Below, piece after piece: positions 26,621-34,437 of a stretch of DNA of 64,000 bases. A program made the translations under genes and the position numbers. Positions within the stretch are counted from its first letter, which is position 1; the number at the start of each line of letters is the position of its first letter. Below the pieces are notes generated by a model. The model was given only the letters and a program-made list of their open reading frames with translations, did no database searches and was not told where the DNA came from. Source of the stretch: Granulicella arctica (GTDB taxonomy: Bacteria > Acidobacteriota > Terriglobia > Terriglobales > Acidobacteriaceae); the NCBI RefSeq assembly GCF_025685605.1, contig NZ_JAGTUT010000001.1:2604001-2668000 (forward strand). Reading direction: 5' to 3'.

Positions 26621-27714
26621 ACGCTTCCTTCCGCCTCGCCCTGCGCTAGTTCAAACGCGGCTGCCGCAACCTCTTCCACTGTAATCTTCATCAATCCCAC
26701 CTCAGGAGAAGAAGAGCGGCGTCGATCGTCCACGCTCGAGGGGTGCCGAATGACCTTGCTCCGCGTTCCGTACGGCCCCGTTCTCTGCGGATCCGTCGGC
26801 CCGTAGAGCCCGACGACCGGCCTCCCCAGCGCCGCCGCAAGGTGAAGTGGCCCTGTATCTCCAGCGATCACGATGCTCACCCGCCGCAACAGCGACGTCA
26901 ACTGCGCCATCGTGCAGTCCACCGGTTTCGCCACGCCGCCGCTCGCCAGCACCACCGCCGCCGCCACCGGATCGTTCTTTGCCGCGACATTAATCAGCGG
27001 GCAGATTCCAGCATCGGCCAGAACCTTCGCCAGCGCACCGTACTTCTCCACCGGCCATCGCTTCGAACCCCATCCGGCCATCGGTGCAAGAAACGCAAAT
27101 CGCTGCGTCGGGTTCGCGAGCATTCCTGCCAGAAATCCGTCACACCACTTCTCCGCCGCTTTGTCGACCGGCAGAGGAACCGGCGCAGCCGTCAGCGTTT
27201 CGCCGATAGCCCCGCCCAGCAACTGGCATCCCCGATCGATCACATGGGGTGCCCGCGTCACAATCCGCCGATCATAAAACCATCGCGCAGGAGTCTCCCG
27301 AGGATCGGTAGTCCCCACAAATTCACCAGCCTTCGCCAGCCACCCCACCACCGCCGACCGCAGCAAACCCTGCATATCAACACAAAGATCGTATCGATCC
27401 GCCTGCAACTCGCGCCGCAGACGCAGGATCTCGTGCGCCGTATGCTGCGAAAAAGGCCGCTGATTCCACGACCGCGTCGGCACGTTATGCACGTGATCTA
27501 CCAGAGGCATCATCGGATAGAGCGCGCAATCACCCTCCAGCAGCGAGCGCCAGCGTGGCTCAATCGCCCATCCAATATGCCAGTCAGGATGTTTCAGACG
27601 CATCGCCGCCACCGCAGGCATGGCATGCAGCACATCGCCCATAGCCCCGGTGCGCACAATCAGCACCCGGAATGCAGAGGCAGTATCCGACGACGTGTTG
27701 GGGGTCAGAGACAA
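26617..27714 (-). CDS. waaC: glycosyltransferase family 9, lipopolysaccharide heptosyltransferase I-like
   Basis: This is a GT9 enzyme of the WaaC type, which adds the first heptose to Kdo-lipid A. The N-terminal motif VLIVRTGAMGDVLHAMPAVAAMR, YDLCVDMQGLLRSAVVGWLA, WGSKRWPVEKYGALAKVL and the C-terminal nucleotide-sugar site VIAGDTGPLHLAAALGRPVVGLYGPTDPQRTGPYG are all present. The start is TTG 27714 with AGAGGA upstream; no in-frame ATG precedes the first motif. It sits beside lpxK and waaA, supporting a core-LPS role, but the exact sugar is not certain. Confidence 0.85.
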   Translation of the reverse strand: MSLTPNTSSDTASAFRVLIVRTGAMGDVLHAMPAVAAMRLKHPDWHIGWAIEPRWRSLLEGDCALYPMMPLVDHVHNVPTRSWNQRPFSQHTAHEILRLRRELQADRYDLCVDMQGLLRSAVVGWLAKAGEFVGTTDPRETPARWFYDRRIVTRAPHVIDRGCQLLGGAIGETLTAAPVPLPVDKAAEKWCDGFLAGMLANPTQRFAFLAPMAGWGSKRWPVEKYGALAKVLADAGICPLINVAAKNDPVAAAVVLASGGVAKPVDCTMAQLTSLLRRVSIVIAGDTGPLHLAAALGRPVVGLYGPTDPQRTGPYGTRSKVIRHPSSVDDRRRSSSPEVGLMKITVEEVAAAAFELAQGEAEGSV

Positions 27715-27778
27715 GCCTACATCCTCTCACGCAACACCCAAGACCAGCTAGCGCCAACTCCTCCCAGCTGTTATTCTC

Positions 27779-27885
27779 CGTCATCCCACCCCAAAACTGT
27801 CATCTTGGGCGAGGCCGAAGGACTTGCGATTGCCCTTGCTTTCCTGGTTGTCATTCCCGAAGGGAACCTGCGTTTAGCTTTTCTG
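27779..27885. repeat. diverged interspersed repeat overlapping the lpxK 3' end
   Basis: Two units of the GTCATC(C/T)...GCGAGGCCGAAGGACTTGC and GTCATTCCCGAAGGGAACCTGC type lie in tandem. The style is the same as the repeat in nrdJ (1487-1536). The right end supplies the last codons and the stop of lpxK, read on the minus strand. Confidence 0.5.
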
Positions 27886-28843
27886 CCGCCACAACCCCCT
27901 GCAGCACCTCACCCTCATCCACAAACTCAACCGAAAGCCCAGCCACAACCAGCGGCCCCCGTACCTCCAACCGATTCCGCATCAGCTTCAGCAACTTCAC
28001 GGCATCTTTCTCCGTCGTAACGAATCCATCCGCCCCGCACCGCGCAGCCTCCTCCAATAGTCCCTGGATCTTCCGATACCGATAAGGCTCATGGTCGCGG
28101 AACGCCATAGCTCCAGCCAGCGAAACCCCTTGCGCCCGCAGCATCGCAAAAAAGCTCTCCGGCCTCGCAATTCCACAGAACGCAAGCAGCCTCTTTGGCT
28201 GCTCAGTACCAGCAGGAAGCAGCAACCGCCGCCGGATAACCCAGACCGGCACCGCTCCCGCAAGCCGCTGCACCACAGGCCGCAGAGCCGCCGCCTCGTC
28301 CTCCCGCACCACCACCGCCCCTGCCCTGCGCAGCCGAGAAAGCGGCTCCCGCAGATTCCCCGCTGGAAGCAGGCAGTCCGCCACATCCTCCGCCGTCAGC
28401 AGCACCACATCCAGATCACGAGCCAGCCGCCGATGCTGAAACCCATCGTCCAGCAGATGAATCCCCGCTCGTCCACCCGCAGCCTCGGCCAGCAACCCAG
28501 CCTCATACCGCTCCGCCCCCACATACACTGGCACACTGGTCTGCTTTGCCAAGAGAAGCGGCTCATCCCCAAACCGGGCCGCCGTTCCCGCAGGATCAAC
28601 CCGCTCCACCGCCTGCGACCCCCGCCCATACCCCCGGCTCAAGATATCCACAGCATAGCCTTCACGTTTCAGCAGGGAAGCCAACGCCGCCACCACAGGC
28701 GTCTTTCCCGCACCACCAGCAGACAAACTCCCCACACTCACCACCGGCGACCGCAACCGCTTTGCCTCACCCCCAAATCGCCGCGCCACCCAAAGCCCCG
28801 CCCCATACACGGGCACCAGCGGCAACAGCAGTGGCCTCTTCAT
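27851..28843 (-). CDS. lpxK: tetraacyldisaccharide 4'-kinase LpxK
   Basis: LpxK phosphorylates the 4' position of the lipid A disaccharide at the inner membrane. The protein has an N-terminal hydrophobic segment (PLLLPLVPVYGAGLWVA), the P-loop VGSLSAGGAGKTPVV at about residues 37-51, DILSRGYGR, GDEPLLLAK, HLLDDGFQHRRLARDLDVVLL, AFCGIARPESFFAMLR and FRDHEPY...VTTEKDAVKL, all family hallmarks. Its start overlaps the waaA stop by four bases (ATGA). The final residues NAGSLRE and the stop lie within an interspersed repeat. Confidence 0.95.
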   Translation of the reverse strand: MKRPLLLPLVPVYGAGLWVARRFGGEAKRLRSPVVSVGSLSAGGAGKTPVVAALASLLKREGYAVDILSRGYGRGSQAVERVDPAGTAARFGDEPLLLAKQTSVPVYVGAERYEAGLLAEAAGGRAGIHLLDDGFQHRRLARDLDVVLLTAEDVADCLLPAGNLREPLSRLRRAGAVVVREDEAAALRPVVQRLAGAVPVWVIRRRLLLPAGTEQPKRLLAFCGIARPESFFAMLRAQGVSLAGAMAFRDHEPYRYRKIQGLLEEAARCGADGFVTTEKDAVKLLKLMRNRLEVRGPLVVAGLSVEFVDEGEVLQGVVAAEKLNAGSLRE

Positions 28844-30165
28844 CGCATCAGCCCCATCAACTCCGCCACGATCCGCTCCGTAGCCCCCGCCTTCGACAGG
28901 AACACCTGCCGCCCCCGCTCCCCCAAAGCTTTCGCCGCAACAGGATCGCTCAGCAGCCCGACCAACTCCGCTCCAAGCCCCTCCGCCGCCACGATCCGAA
29001 TCGCATCGGCCTCTCGCATCGCCTCCACAATCCCGCGAAAGTTTTCATACGAAGGGCCCATCACCACCGGCACCCCAAACTGCGCCGGCTCCAGCGGATT
29101 ATGCCCACCCCGCCCCGCCAGGCTGCCCCCGACAAACGCCACATCTGCCACCCCATACACCGCGGCCAAATCGCCGATCGTATCTAGAATGATGATCTCA
29201 ACTTGAGCGCGTTTCACAGATGTCAGGAGAACAGAGTAGCCATCGTCCTTCCCCTTACCAGCCAGCATCTCCGTTGCTCGTAGGGTAGGAAACTCCATAG
29301 CTACCGAATAGATAAGGTCGAAGCGCTCGGGATGCCTCGGTGCAACGACAAGCAACACCCCCAATGATCTGCATGTGGCCTCCCATGCATGAATCGCATC
29401 GCTTTCTTCCCCAAGGCCCCAGTGTGCCGCCTTATCCCCTACCGTGCTCCCTGCCACCACAATCCGCCGCCCAGCCGCTGCCTCCCGGATCAGCCCAGCC
29501 ACCCGGCTCTCTTTTGGAGCCCGCACATCAAACTTCAGATTCCCGGCCACCTTCACCGCCTCAGCCCGAGCCCCCACAGCCACCAATCGCCGCGCATCCT
29601 CCTCGCTCTGCGTCAGAAACAACGTCACATGCCGCAATACCTTATCCCACACCACCCGCACCCGCATCGCCCGCGCGAACGACCGGTCACTCATCCGCGC
29701 ATTCACCACCGCCACGGGAACTCCCGCCCGCCCACACGCCGCTAGCATCCCCGGCCAAAGCTCGCTCTCCATCAGCACCAGCAGCTTCGGCCGCAACACC
29801 CGTAGATAAGCCCGCACTGCCCACCCAAGATCCAGCGGATAGAAGAACACCCGCTCTGCCCCAAACCGCTCCTGCGCCAGCGCCTGCCCCGTAGCCGTAG
29901 TGGTCGAAACCACCACCACCCACCCCGGCCCCAGCGCCGCCTCCAACTCCGTCACCAGCCGCGAAGCCGCCAGCACCTCACCCACCGACACCGCATGGAC
30001 CCACACCACGTCCTTACCCGCCACCACCCTCCACAGCCCAGCTGGAATCCGTCCCAGCCGCCCTGCAAGCCCCTTCCGGTACCGCCCGCTTGTCGCCATC
30101 CGCACCAGCCAGTACGGGCTCCCCACAACCAGCACAAGCAGCAGCAGCGAACTGTACACCAGCAT
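28840..30165 (-). CDS. waaA: 3-deoxy-D-manno-octulosonic acid transferase WaaA (KdtA)
   Basis: WaaA transfers Kdo from CMP-Kdo to lipid IVA at the inner membrane. An N-terminal membrane anchor (MLVYSSLLLLVLVVGSPYWLVRM) precedes a GT-B fold with HAVSVGEVLAA, VSTTTATGQALAQ, FFYPLDLGWAVRAYLRVLRPKLLVLMESELWPGML, NARMSDRSF and the C-terminal FVGGSLAGRGGHNPLEPAQFGVPVVMGPSYENFR. ATG 30165 has AAGGG seven bases upstream and is preferred to TTG 30171. lpxK overlaps its stop by four bases. Confidence 0.95.
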   Translation of the reverse strand: MLVYSSLLLLVLVVGSPYWLVRMATSGRYRKGLAGRLGRIPAGLWRVVAGKDVVWVHAVSVGEVLAASRLVTELEAALGPGWVVVVSTTTATGQALAQERFGAERVFFYPLDLGWAVRAYLRVLRPKLLVLMESELWPGMLAACGRAGVPVAVVNARMSDRSFARAMRVRVVWDKVLRHVTLFLTQSEEDARRLVAVGARAEAVKVAGNLKFDVRAPKESRVAGLIREAAAGRRIVVAGSTVGDKAAHWGLGEESDAIHAWEATCRSLGVLLVVAPRHPERFDLIYSVAMEFPTLRATEMLAGKGKDDGYSVLLTSVKRAQVEIIILDTIGDLAAVYGVADVAFVGGSLAGRGGHNPLEPAQFGVPVVMGPSYENFRGIVEAMREADAIRIVAAEGLGAELVGLLSDPVAAKALGERGRQVFLSKAGATERIVAELMGLMR

Positions 30166-30223
30166 CGTCAAACCCTTGCGCCTCTTTCTTTACCTTGAGC
30201 TAACGATCATAATCAACACGTCC

Positions 30224-30901
30224 ATGACCCAGCACCCAACTCGACTCTACCTCTATCTGGTCGCGCTCCTGCTATACCCAGGCCTCGCCCACGCTGCCGA
30301 CCACAAATCCGCGCCCCCCGCCAAGCCCGCCGCCCAGTACGCCGCCTTCGACGCTCACGCTAACGAGCACGTCACCATCGCCGCCGAGCCCTGCGACGAC
30401 CCCAAAAACTGTAGCTTCTTTCGCCTCGAGTACGTCCAGCACGGTTTCATCCCCGTCCGCGTCATCATCACCAACGACCGCGACGTCGCTCTCTCCCTCG
30501 ACGACGTCCGCATCCAGTTCCTCTCCGCCAACAACGACAAAATCCCCGCCGCCACCGACGACGACATCAACCGCCGCCTCTTCTCTACCAAAAGCGCCAT
30601 GGGGACCAAGATCCCCCTCATCCCCCTCACCATCCACCACCCGCCCATCGACAAGAAGATAGGCGAAGACGACGCCGACTTCGGCTTCAACGGCACCACC
30701 GTTCAGGCCCACGCTACCTCGGCTGGCTACCTCTTCTACGACATCCGCGGCCTCGACGACCCAGCCCTCCGCAACGCCGAACTCTACGTCAAGCAGGTCC
30801 ACACCCTCGACGGCAAAGTAGACCTCTTCGCCTTCACCATCCCTTTCAACACCTGGCTCAAAGCCAACCCCGCCGCCCCCTCCAACCAGTCCCGAAAATA
30901 A
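30224..30901 (+). CDS. secreted hypothetical protein, 225 aa
   Basis: ATG 30224 opens a signal peptide (MTQHPTRLYLYLVALLLYPGLAHA); the longer open frame upstream is the reverse reading of waaA. The mature part is beta-rich: EHVTIAAEPCDDPKNCSFFRLEYVQHGFIPVRVIITNDRDVALSLDDVRIQFLS and GTKIPLIPLTIHHPP. This resembles an Ig-like or transglutaminase-accessory fold, but I recognise no named family. There are two Cys close together in the N-terminal part. It is divergent from waaA. Confidence 0.75.
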   Translation: MTQHPTRLYLYLVALLLYPGLAHAADHKSAPPAKPAAQYAAFDAHANEHVTIAAEPCDDPKNCSFFRLEYVQHGFIPVRVIITNDRDVALSLDDVRIQFLSANNDKIPAATDDDINRRLFSTKSAMGTKIPLIPLTIHHPPIDKKIGEDDADFGFNGTTVQAHATSAGYLFYDIRGLDDPALRNAELYVKQVHTLDGKVDLFAFTIPFNTWLKANPAAPSNQSRK

Positions 30902-30908
30902 GCAAAAA

Positions 30909-31073
30909 CTTAACACCGATCAAAGCGAATGACGCCGATCTAAGACAAATAATCTCAAGAGCACTTACCGTACCGTTCTTAGAATCCGCGTTCCTCCGCG
31001 AACTCCGCGGTCGCTTCTGTTCCAGTCGCAGATTGCAGGCAAATCGGTGTCATCCGCACTGATCGGTGTTAAG
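30909..31073. repeat. 165-bp element with 33-bp imperfect terminal inverted repeats
   Basis: The ends are exact inverted copies: CTTAACACCGATCA (30909-30922) and TGATCGGTGTTAAG (31060-31073), extending to about 33 bp with a handful of mismatches. The interior contains CCGCG-rich short repeats (about 30990-31015). There is no ORF. It looks like a short palindromic or MITE-like interspersed element placed between two genes. Confidence 0.6.
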
Positions 31074-31108
31074 CCTCCACTCCCTCAACCAGCTATTCTC
31101 AAGGAAGC

Positions 31109-31603
31109 ATGCCCGAACTCACCATCCGCCCAGCCACCCCCACCGACGTCCCCCAGATCCTCGCCTTCATCCAGGAGCTGGCCGACTACGAGCGCGAACC
31201 CGACGCCGTCCTCGCCACCGAAGCCGACCTCCTCCGCGACGGCTTCACCGACCCCCGCCGCTTCCACTGCCTCATGGCCGAGTGGTCAGGCACCCCCGCT
31301 GGCTTCGCCCTCTACTTCCACAGCTACTCCACATGGGCCGGTCACGCGGGCATCTACCTCGAAGACCTCTTCGTCCGCCCCACCCTGCGCGGCAAGGGAA
31401 TTGGCAAGTCACTCCTCGCCGCTGTAGCCGCTATCGCTGTAGCCGAAGGCTGTCCCCGCCTCGAGTGGAGCGTCCTCGACTGGAACCAACCCTCGATCGA
31501 CTTCTACCACCTGATGGGCGCACGCATGAAGTCCGAGTGGAAGGGCATGCGCGTCTCCGGCGACGCCCTCACCACCCTCGCCGCGCAGTCAGCCACTAAC
31601 TAG
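31109..31603 (+). CDS. GNAT-family N-acetyltransferase
   Basis: This 164-residue acetyl-CoA-dependent acetyltransferase resembles the spermidine/diamine (SAT1-type) branch: LTIRPATPTDVPQILAFIQELADYERE at the start, the acetyl-CoA motif VRPTLRGKGIGKSLLAAV, and LEWSVLDWNQPSIDFYHLMGARMKSEWKGMRVSG at the end. It is cytoplasmic. The substrate is not determined; polyamines or thialysine are the family precedent. It follows a TIR element and its stop overlaps a convergent small gene by four bases. Confidence 0.88.
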   Translation: MPELTIRPATPTDVPQILAFIQELADYEREPDAVLATEADLLRDGFTDPRRFHCLMAEWSGTPAGFALYFHSYSTWAGHAGIYLEDLFVRPTLRGKGIGKSLLAAVAAIAVAEGCPRLEWSVLDWNQPSIDFYHLMGARMKSEWKGMRVSGDALTTLAAQSATN

Positions 31604-31890
31604 CCAACCTTGGTAAACCCGCTCCCCGCCGACACCCCAGCCTCACCCGGCGCACAGGCGACCAGCGTCTCCGTGGCAAGATCCACGCGGTACGTTCGTC
31701 CCGTCTCCAGACTCCCCGGCGCACAGTGCAGCACCTTCGCACCCGGTTGCGCAATGCCCAACACCCATGCCGCCTCGGTGCTCGCCGGTTCAGCCTTCGT
31801 AAAATGAACGCGCAGAATGCGTCCGTCAGCCGGATCAAAAGCCACCGTGGCGTGCAACGTCTCAGCGTTACTCATCGAGCTACCGATCAT
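31600..31890 (-). CDS. hypothetical protein, 96 aa
   Basis: The start ATG 31890 overlaps the stop of the gene upstream (ATGA), which argues for a real coupled gene; ATG 31875 is an alternative. The protein (ETLHATVAFDPADGRILRVHFTKAEPASTEAAWVLGIAQPG...) is soluble and beta-rich, with no signal peptide. No family is recognised. It converges on the GNAT gene with a four-base overlap. Confidence 0.5.
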   Translation of the reverse strand: MIGSSMSNAETLHATVAFDPADGRILRVHFTKAEPASTEAAWVLGIAQPGAKVLHCAPGSLETGRTYRVDLATETLVACAPGEAGVSAGSGFTKVG

Positions 31891-32279
31891 AGTGTGTACA
31901 CCATTCCCAATGCATAGGCGTTGGCGTAGTCGACCGTCAATTCAAAGGTCACTGAAGCGCAGTTTGGGATGTACATCGCATTACCCGACAGCGCCAGGTT
32001 GTTGAACGTAGTTACACTGCCGTTCGCATTGAACGTCTGCCACGACCGGATAATGCATCCGACGGAGCCCACAGTGTTCGACGCACTGCTCACCCCCTCC
32101 GACATCGCCGAGAGCGAGACCGTTGCAAACACAGTCGTCCCTTTCGCGAACCCATCGACGAGGTGAGTGATATTCGTCGAAGCATTGGGAGTAGGGTTCG
32201 ACGCACTAATCCATACTGATTCGTAGATAGTCACGGCATTCTCCGGCAACAGCTTAGCCGCTGACTCGTCGCCTGCCAA
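31887..32279 (-). CDS. hypothetical protein, 130 aa, Ser/Asn/Thr-rich
   Basis: The start is TTG 32279; a stop lies three codons upstream and no in-frame ATG is near. The second half is beta-rich and Asn/Ser/Thr-rich (SVGCIIRSWQTFNANGSVTTFNNLALSGNAMYIPNCASVTFELTVDYANAYALGMVYTL), in the style of a surface or capsid-like beta-sandwich. There is no signal peptide. It is coupled by ATGA to the 96-residue gene. Base composition is somewhat more AT-rich than the neighbours. Confidence 0.5.
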   Translation of the reverse strand: MAGDESAAKLLPENAVTIYESVWISASNPTPNASTNITHLVDGFAKGTTVFATVSLSAMSEGVSSASNTVGSVGCIIRSWQTFNANGSVTTFNNLALSGNAMYIPNCASVTFELTVDYANAYALGMVYTL

Positions 32280-32309
32280 GAAAATTCACCACTCCCGTAT
32301 CCTTAACTC

Positions 32310-33677
32310 ATGAAGAAGATCAAAATTATCGGCGGAGGACTAGCCGGTCCTGAAGCAGCCCTGCAAGCCGCCGCCCTCGGCTGCCACGTAGACCTCTACG
32401 AGATGCGCCCGCACCGCTCCACCGAAGCCCACCAGACCTCCGACTTCGCCGAACTCGTCTGCTCCAACTCCCTCAAGTCCGAGTCCGAAAACACCGCTCC
32501 CTGGCTCCTCAAGCAGGAGATGCGTCAGGCCGGCTCCTTCCTCCTTCAGGATGCCGACGCCACCGCCGTCCCTGCCGGTCACGCCCTCGCCGTAGACCGC
32601 GAACTCTTCTCCCAGCGCGTAGCCGACCGCATCGCCGCTCAGCCCCTCATCACCGTTCACCGCGAAGAGGTCACCCACCTCGACGAGCACGACACAGATA
32701 CCATTACCATCCTCGCCTCAGGCCCCCTCACCAGTCCGGCCCTCGCCGCTGAACTCCAGCGCCTTACCGGTGCCGATCACCTCGCCTTCTACGACTCCAT
32801 CTCCCCCATCGTCGACGCCACCACCATCGACATGGACAAGGTCTACTTCGCCGCCCGCTACGACAAAGGCACCGCCGACTACATCAACTGCCCCTTCACC
32901 AAGGAAGAGTACGAGACCTTCCTCGACGCCCTCACCACCGCCGAAAACGTCGAGTCGAAGGATTGGGAGAAGTTCCCGGTAGACGGCACCGCCAACAAGC
33001 TCCAATACTTCGAAGGCTGCCTCCCCATCGAAGAGACAGCCCGCCGAGGCCGCGACACCCTCCGCTTCGGCCCCATGAAGCCCGTAGGCCTTACCGACCC
33101 CAAAACCGGTCGCTGGCCCTACGCCTGCGTGCAGCTACGTCAGGAGAACCTTCGCGCCGACTCCTACAACCTCGTAGGCTTCCAAAATCACTTGAAATAT
33201 TCCGAACAGAAGCGAGTCCTCCGCCTCATCCCCGGCCTCGAAAACGCCAGCTTCCTCCGCTACGGCCAGATCCACCGCAACACCTACATTCACGCGCCCT
33301 CGCTCCTCACCGAAACCCTCCAGCTCAAAGCCCACCCCACCATCATGATCGCCGGCCAGCTCTCAGGCGTCGAAGGCTACACCGAGTCCATTGCCAGCGG
33401 CATGTTAGCCGGTCGCTACGCCGCAGCCCTCGCCAAGGGCTCCGCACCAATACCCGCCCCACGGCTCAGCGCCAACGGCAGCCTGACCCACTACATCACC
33501 CACGCCGAGATCAAGAAGTTCGTCCCCGCCAACATCACCTTCGACCTCCTCCCACCGCTCGAAGAGGAACTCCGCAAGAAGATGCGCGACAAAAAAGAAC
33601 GCCACAAACTCCAATGCGACCGCGCCCTTCATGCTTGGAAGGAATGGCTGGCTCCCGCTCTGGTCACTGCCTTCTAG
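32310..33677 (+). CDS. trmFO: methylenetetrahydrofolate-tRNA-(uracil-5-)-methyltransferase TrmFO
   Basis: TrmFO makes 5-methyluridine 54 in tRNA using methylenetetrahydrofolate and FAD. The FAD site IIGGGLAGPEAAL is at residues 6-18. HQTSDFAELVCSNSLKSES follows with the conserved Cys51, then HALAVDRELFS, YFEGCLPIEETARRGRDTLRFGPMKPVGL with the second conserved Cys, YNLVGFQNHLKYSEQ and GQLSGVEGYTES. The length of 455 residues is normal. Its stop overlaps the convergent gene's stop. Confidence 0.96.
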   Translation: MKKIKIIGGGLAGPEAALQAAALGCHVDLYEMRPHRSTEAHQTSDFAELVCSNSLKSESENTAPWLLKQEMRQAGSFLLQDADATAVPAGHALAVDRELFSQRVADRIAAQPLITVHREEVTHLDEHDTDTITILASGPLTSPALAAELQRLTGADHLAFYDSISPIVDATTIDMDKVYFAARYDKGTADYINCPFTKEEYETFLDALTTAENVESKDWEKFPVDGTANKLQYFEGCLPIEETARRGRDTLRFGPMKPVGLTDPKTGRWPYACVQLRQENLRADSYNLVGFQNHLKYSEQKRVLRLIPGLENASFLRYGQIHRNTYIHAPSLLTETLQLKAHPTIMIAGQLSGVEGYTESIASGMLAGRYAAALAKGSAPIPAPRLSANGSLTHYITHAEIKKFVPANITFDLLPPLEEELRKKMRDKKERHKLQCDRALHAWKEWLAPALVTAF

Positions 33678-34087
33678 AGCGGCACCTTCAAAGTACCCAA
33701 ACCGTTCAAATTGTGTTCCGCCACGATTGCGACAATTCCTACCGCAACCGCGAGGCCCACGCCAACGCCGATTCCGATCTTCGCGCCCTTCGCCAGGCCC
33801 GGCCCCTGCACCGCCGTTACCGTGTCATACGGCACCTCGACTGGAGCCTTTGACCCGCTCTGCATCATCACGGACGCATCGCCGATCGACACAATCTTCG
33901 CCCGCAACACCGTCCCATTCGCCTCCTTCACCTTCACCATCCTGCCGACCCCGCGGGTCTGCAGCATCTGCTTCGCCACGTCAGCCGTAAGCGGCACATC
34001 CGCTGCAACCGCCGTGCTCACCAGCAGCACGCTGCAACAAAGGAAGAGGGCAATCGAACGACAGACAACCAGGAGAGAACGTGGCAT
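33674..34087 (-). CDS. exported hypothetical protein, 137 aa
   Basis: ATG 34087 opens a signal peptide (MPRSLLVVCRSIALFLCCSVLLVSTAVAA). The mature protein has a small beta domain (GVGRMVKVKEANGTVLRAKIVSIGDASVMMQSGSKAPVEVPYDTVTAVQGP), which looks like an SH3/Sm-like barrel. A Gly-rich C-terminal membrane helix follows (GAKIGIGVGVGLAVAVGIVAIVA). The function is unknown, with likely envelope location. Confidence 0.7.
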   Translation of the reverse strand: MPRSLLVVCRSIALFLCCSVLLVSTAVAADVPLTADVAKQMLQTRGVGRMVKVKEANGTVLRAKIVSIGDASVMMQSGSKAPVEVPYDTVTAVQGPGLAKGAKIGIGVGVGLAVAVGIVAIVAEHNLNGLGTLKVPL

Positions 34088-34369
34088 CAGCAGAACCTCG
34101 CAGAAAATCAAAATGACCTACGGGCCCCACGGCTCAACGGAAGTGACGCAACCGTATCGAGCAAGATCTCTGCTGTCAAATAAATCCTCTAACCCAATCG
34201 CCGAACACTCCCACCCGGAGCCTGTGACGGTTTGAATTTGGCCAGCACTTTCCTAACCTAAGACCTATGTTTTGAGTACTTTGGGTATAAGTCATCTCAA
34301 TGCAATACTTTACCTTGTAATGGGTAGCTATGTCGTTGCAAGCGAAGAGTTTACGAGGTACCCCAAATC
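34088..34369. other. AT-richer intergenic region
   Basis: Between the small exported gene and the der terminator I see no supported gene. It contains copy B of the 27-bp motif (34257-34283). A 65-codon frame from 34272 runs into the terminator and the der 3' end and is judged chance. Confidence 0.6.
34257..34283 (+). repeat. 27-bp interspersed motif, copy B
   Basis: CCTAAG, fourteen bases (ending TTTTGAG), TACTTTG. Spacing is identical to copies A and C; of the three, A and B are most alike. Confidence 0.45.
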
Positions 34370-34400
34370 AAAAAAGCTGGACCCTAAAAGGGTCCAGCTT
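34370..34400 (-). terminator. Rho-independent terminator of der
   Basis: An 11-bp perfect stem (AAGCTGGACCC at 34374-34384 with GGGTCCAGCTT at 34390-34400) is followed on the minus strand by a run of six T. It lies 38 bases past the der stop codon. Confidence 0.9.
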
Positions 34401-34437
34401 CTCCTATGCCTTAGTCACGAGCTAATTGCAGCCAAGG

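Noticed and set aside
26743..28020. 425-codon plus-strand frame
   Set aside because: Covers the reverse of the waaC-like and lpxK genes; Arg/Pro/His-rich composition typical of shadow frames.
29900..30223. N-terminal extension of the secreted protein at 30224
   Set aside because: It overlaps waaA in reverse, and ATG 30224 starts a proper signal peptide.
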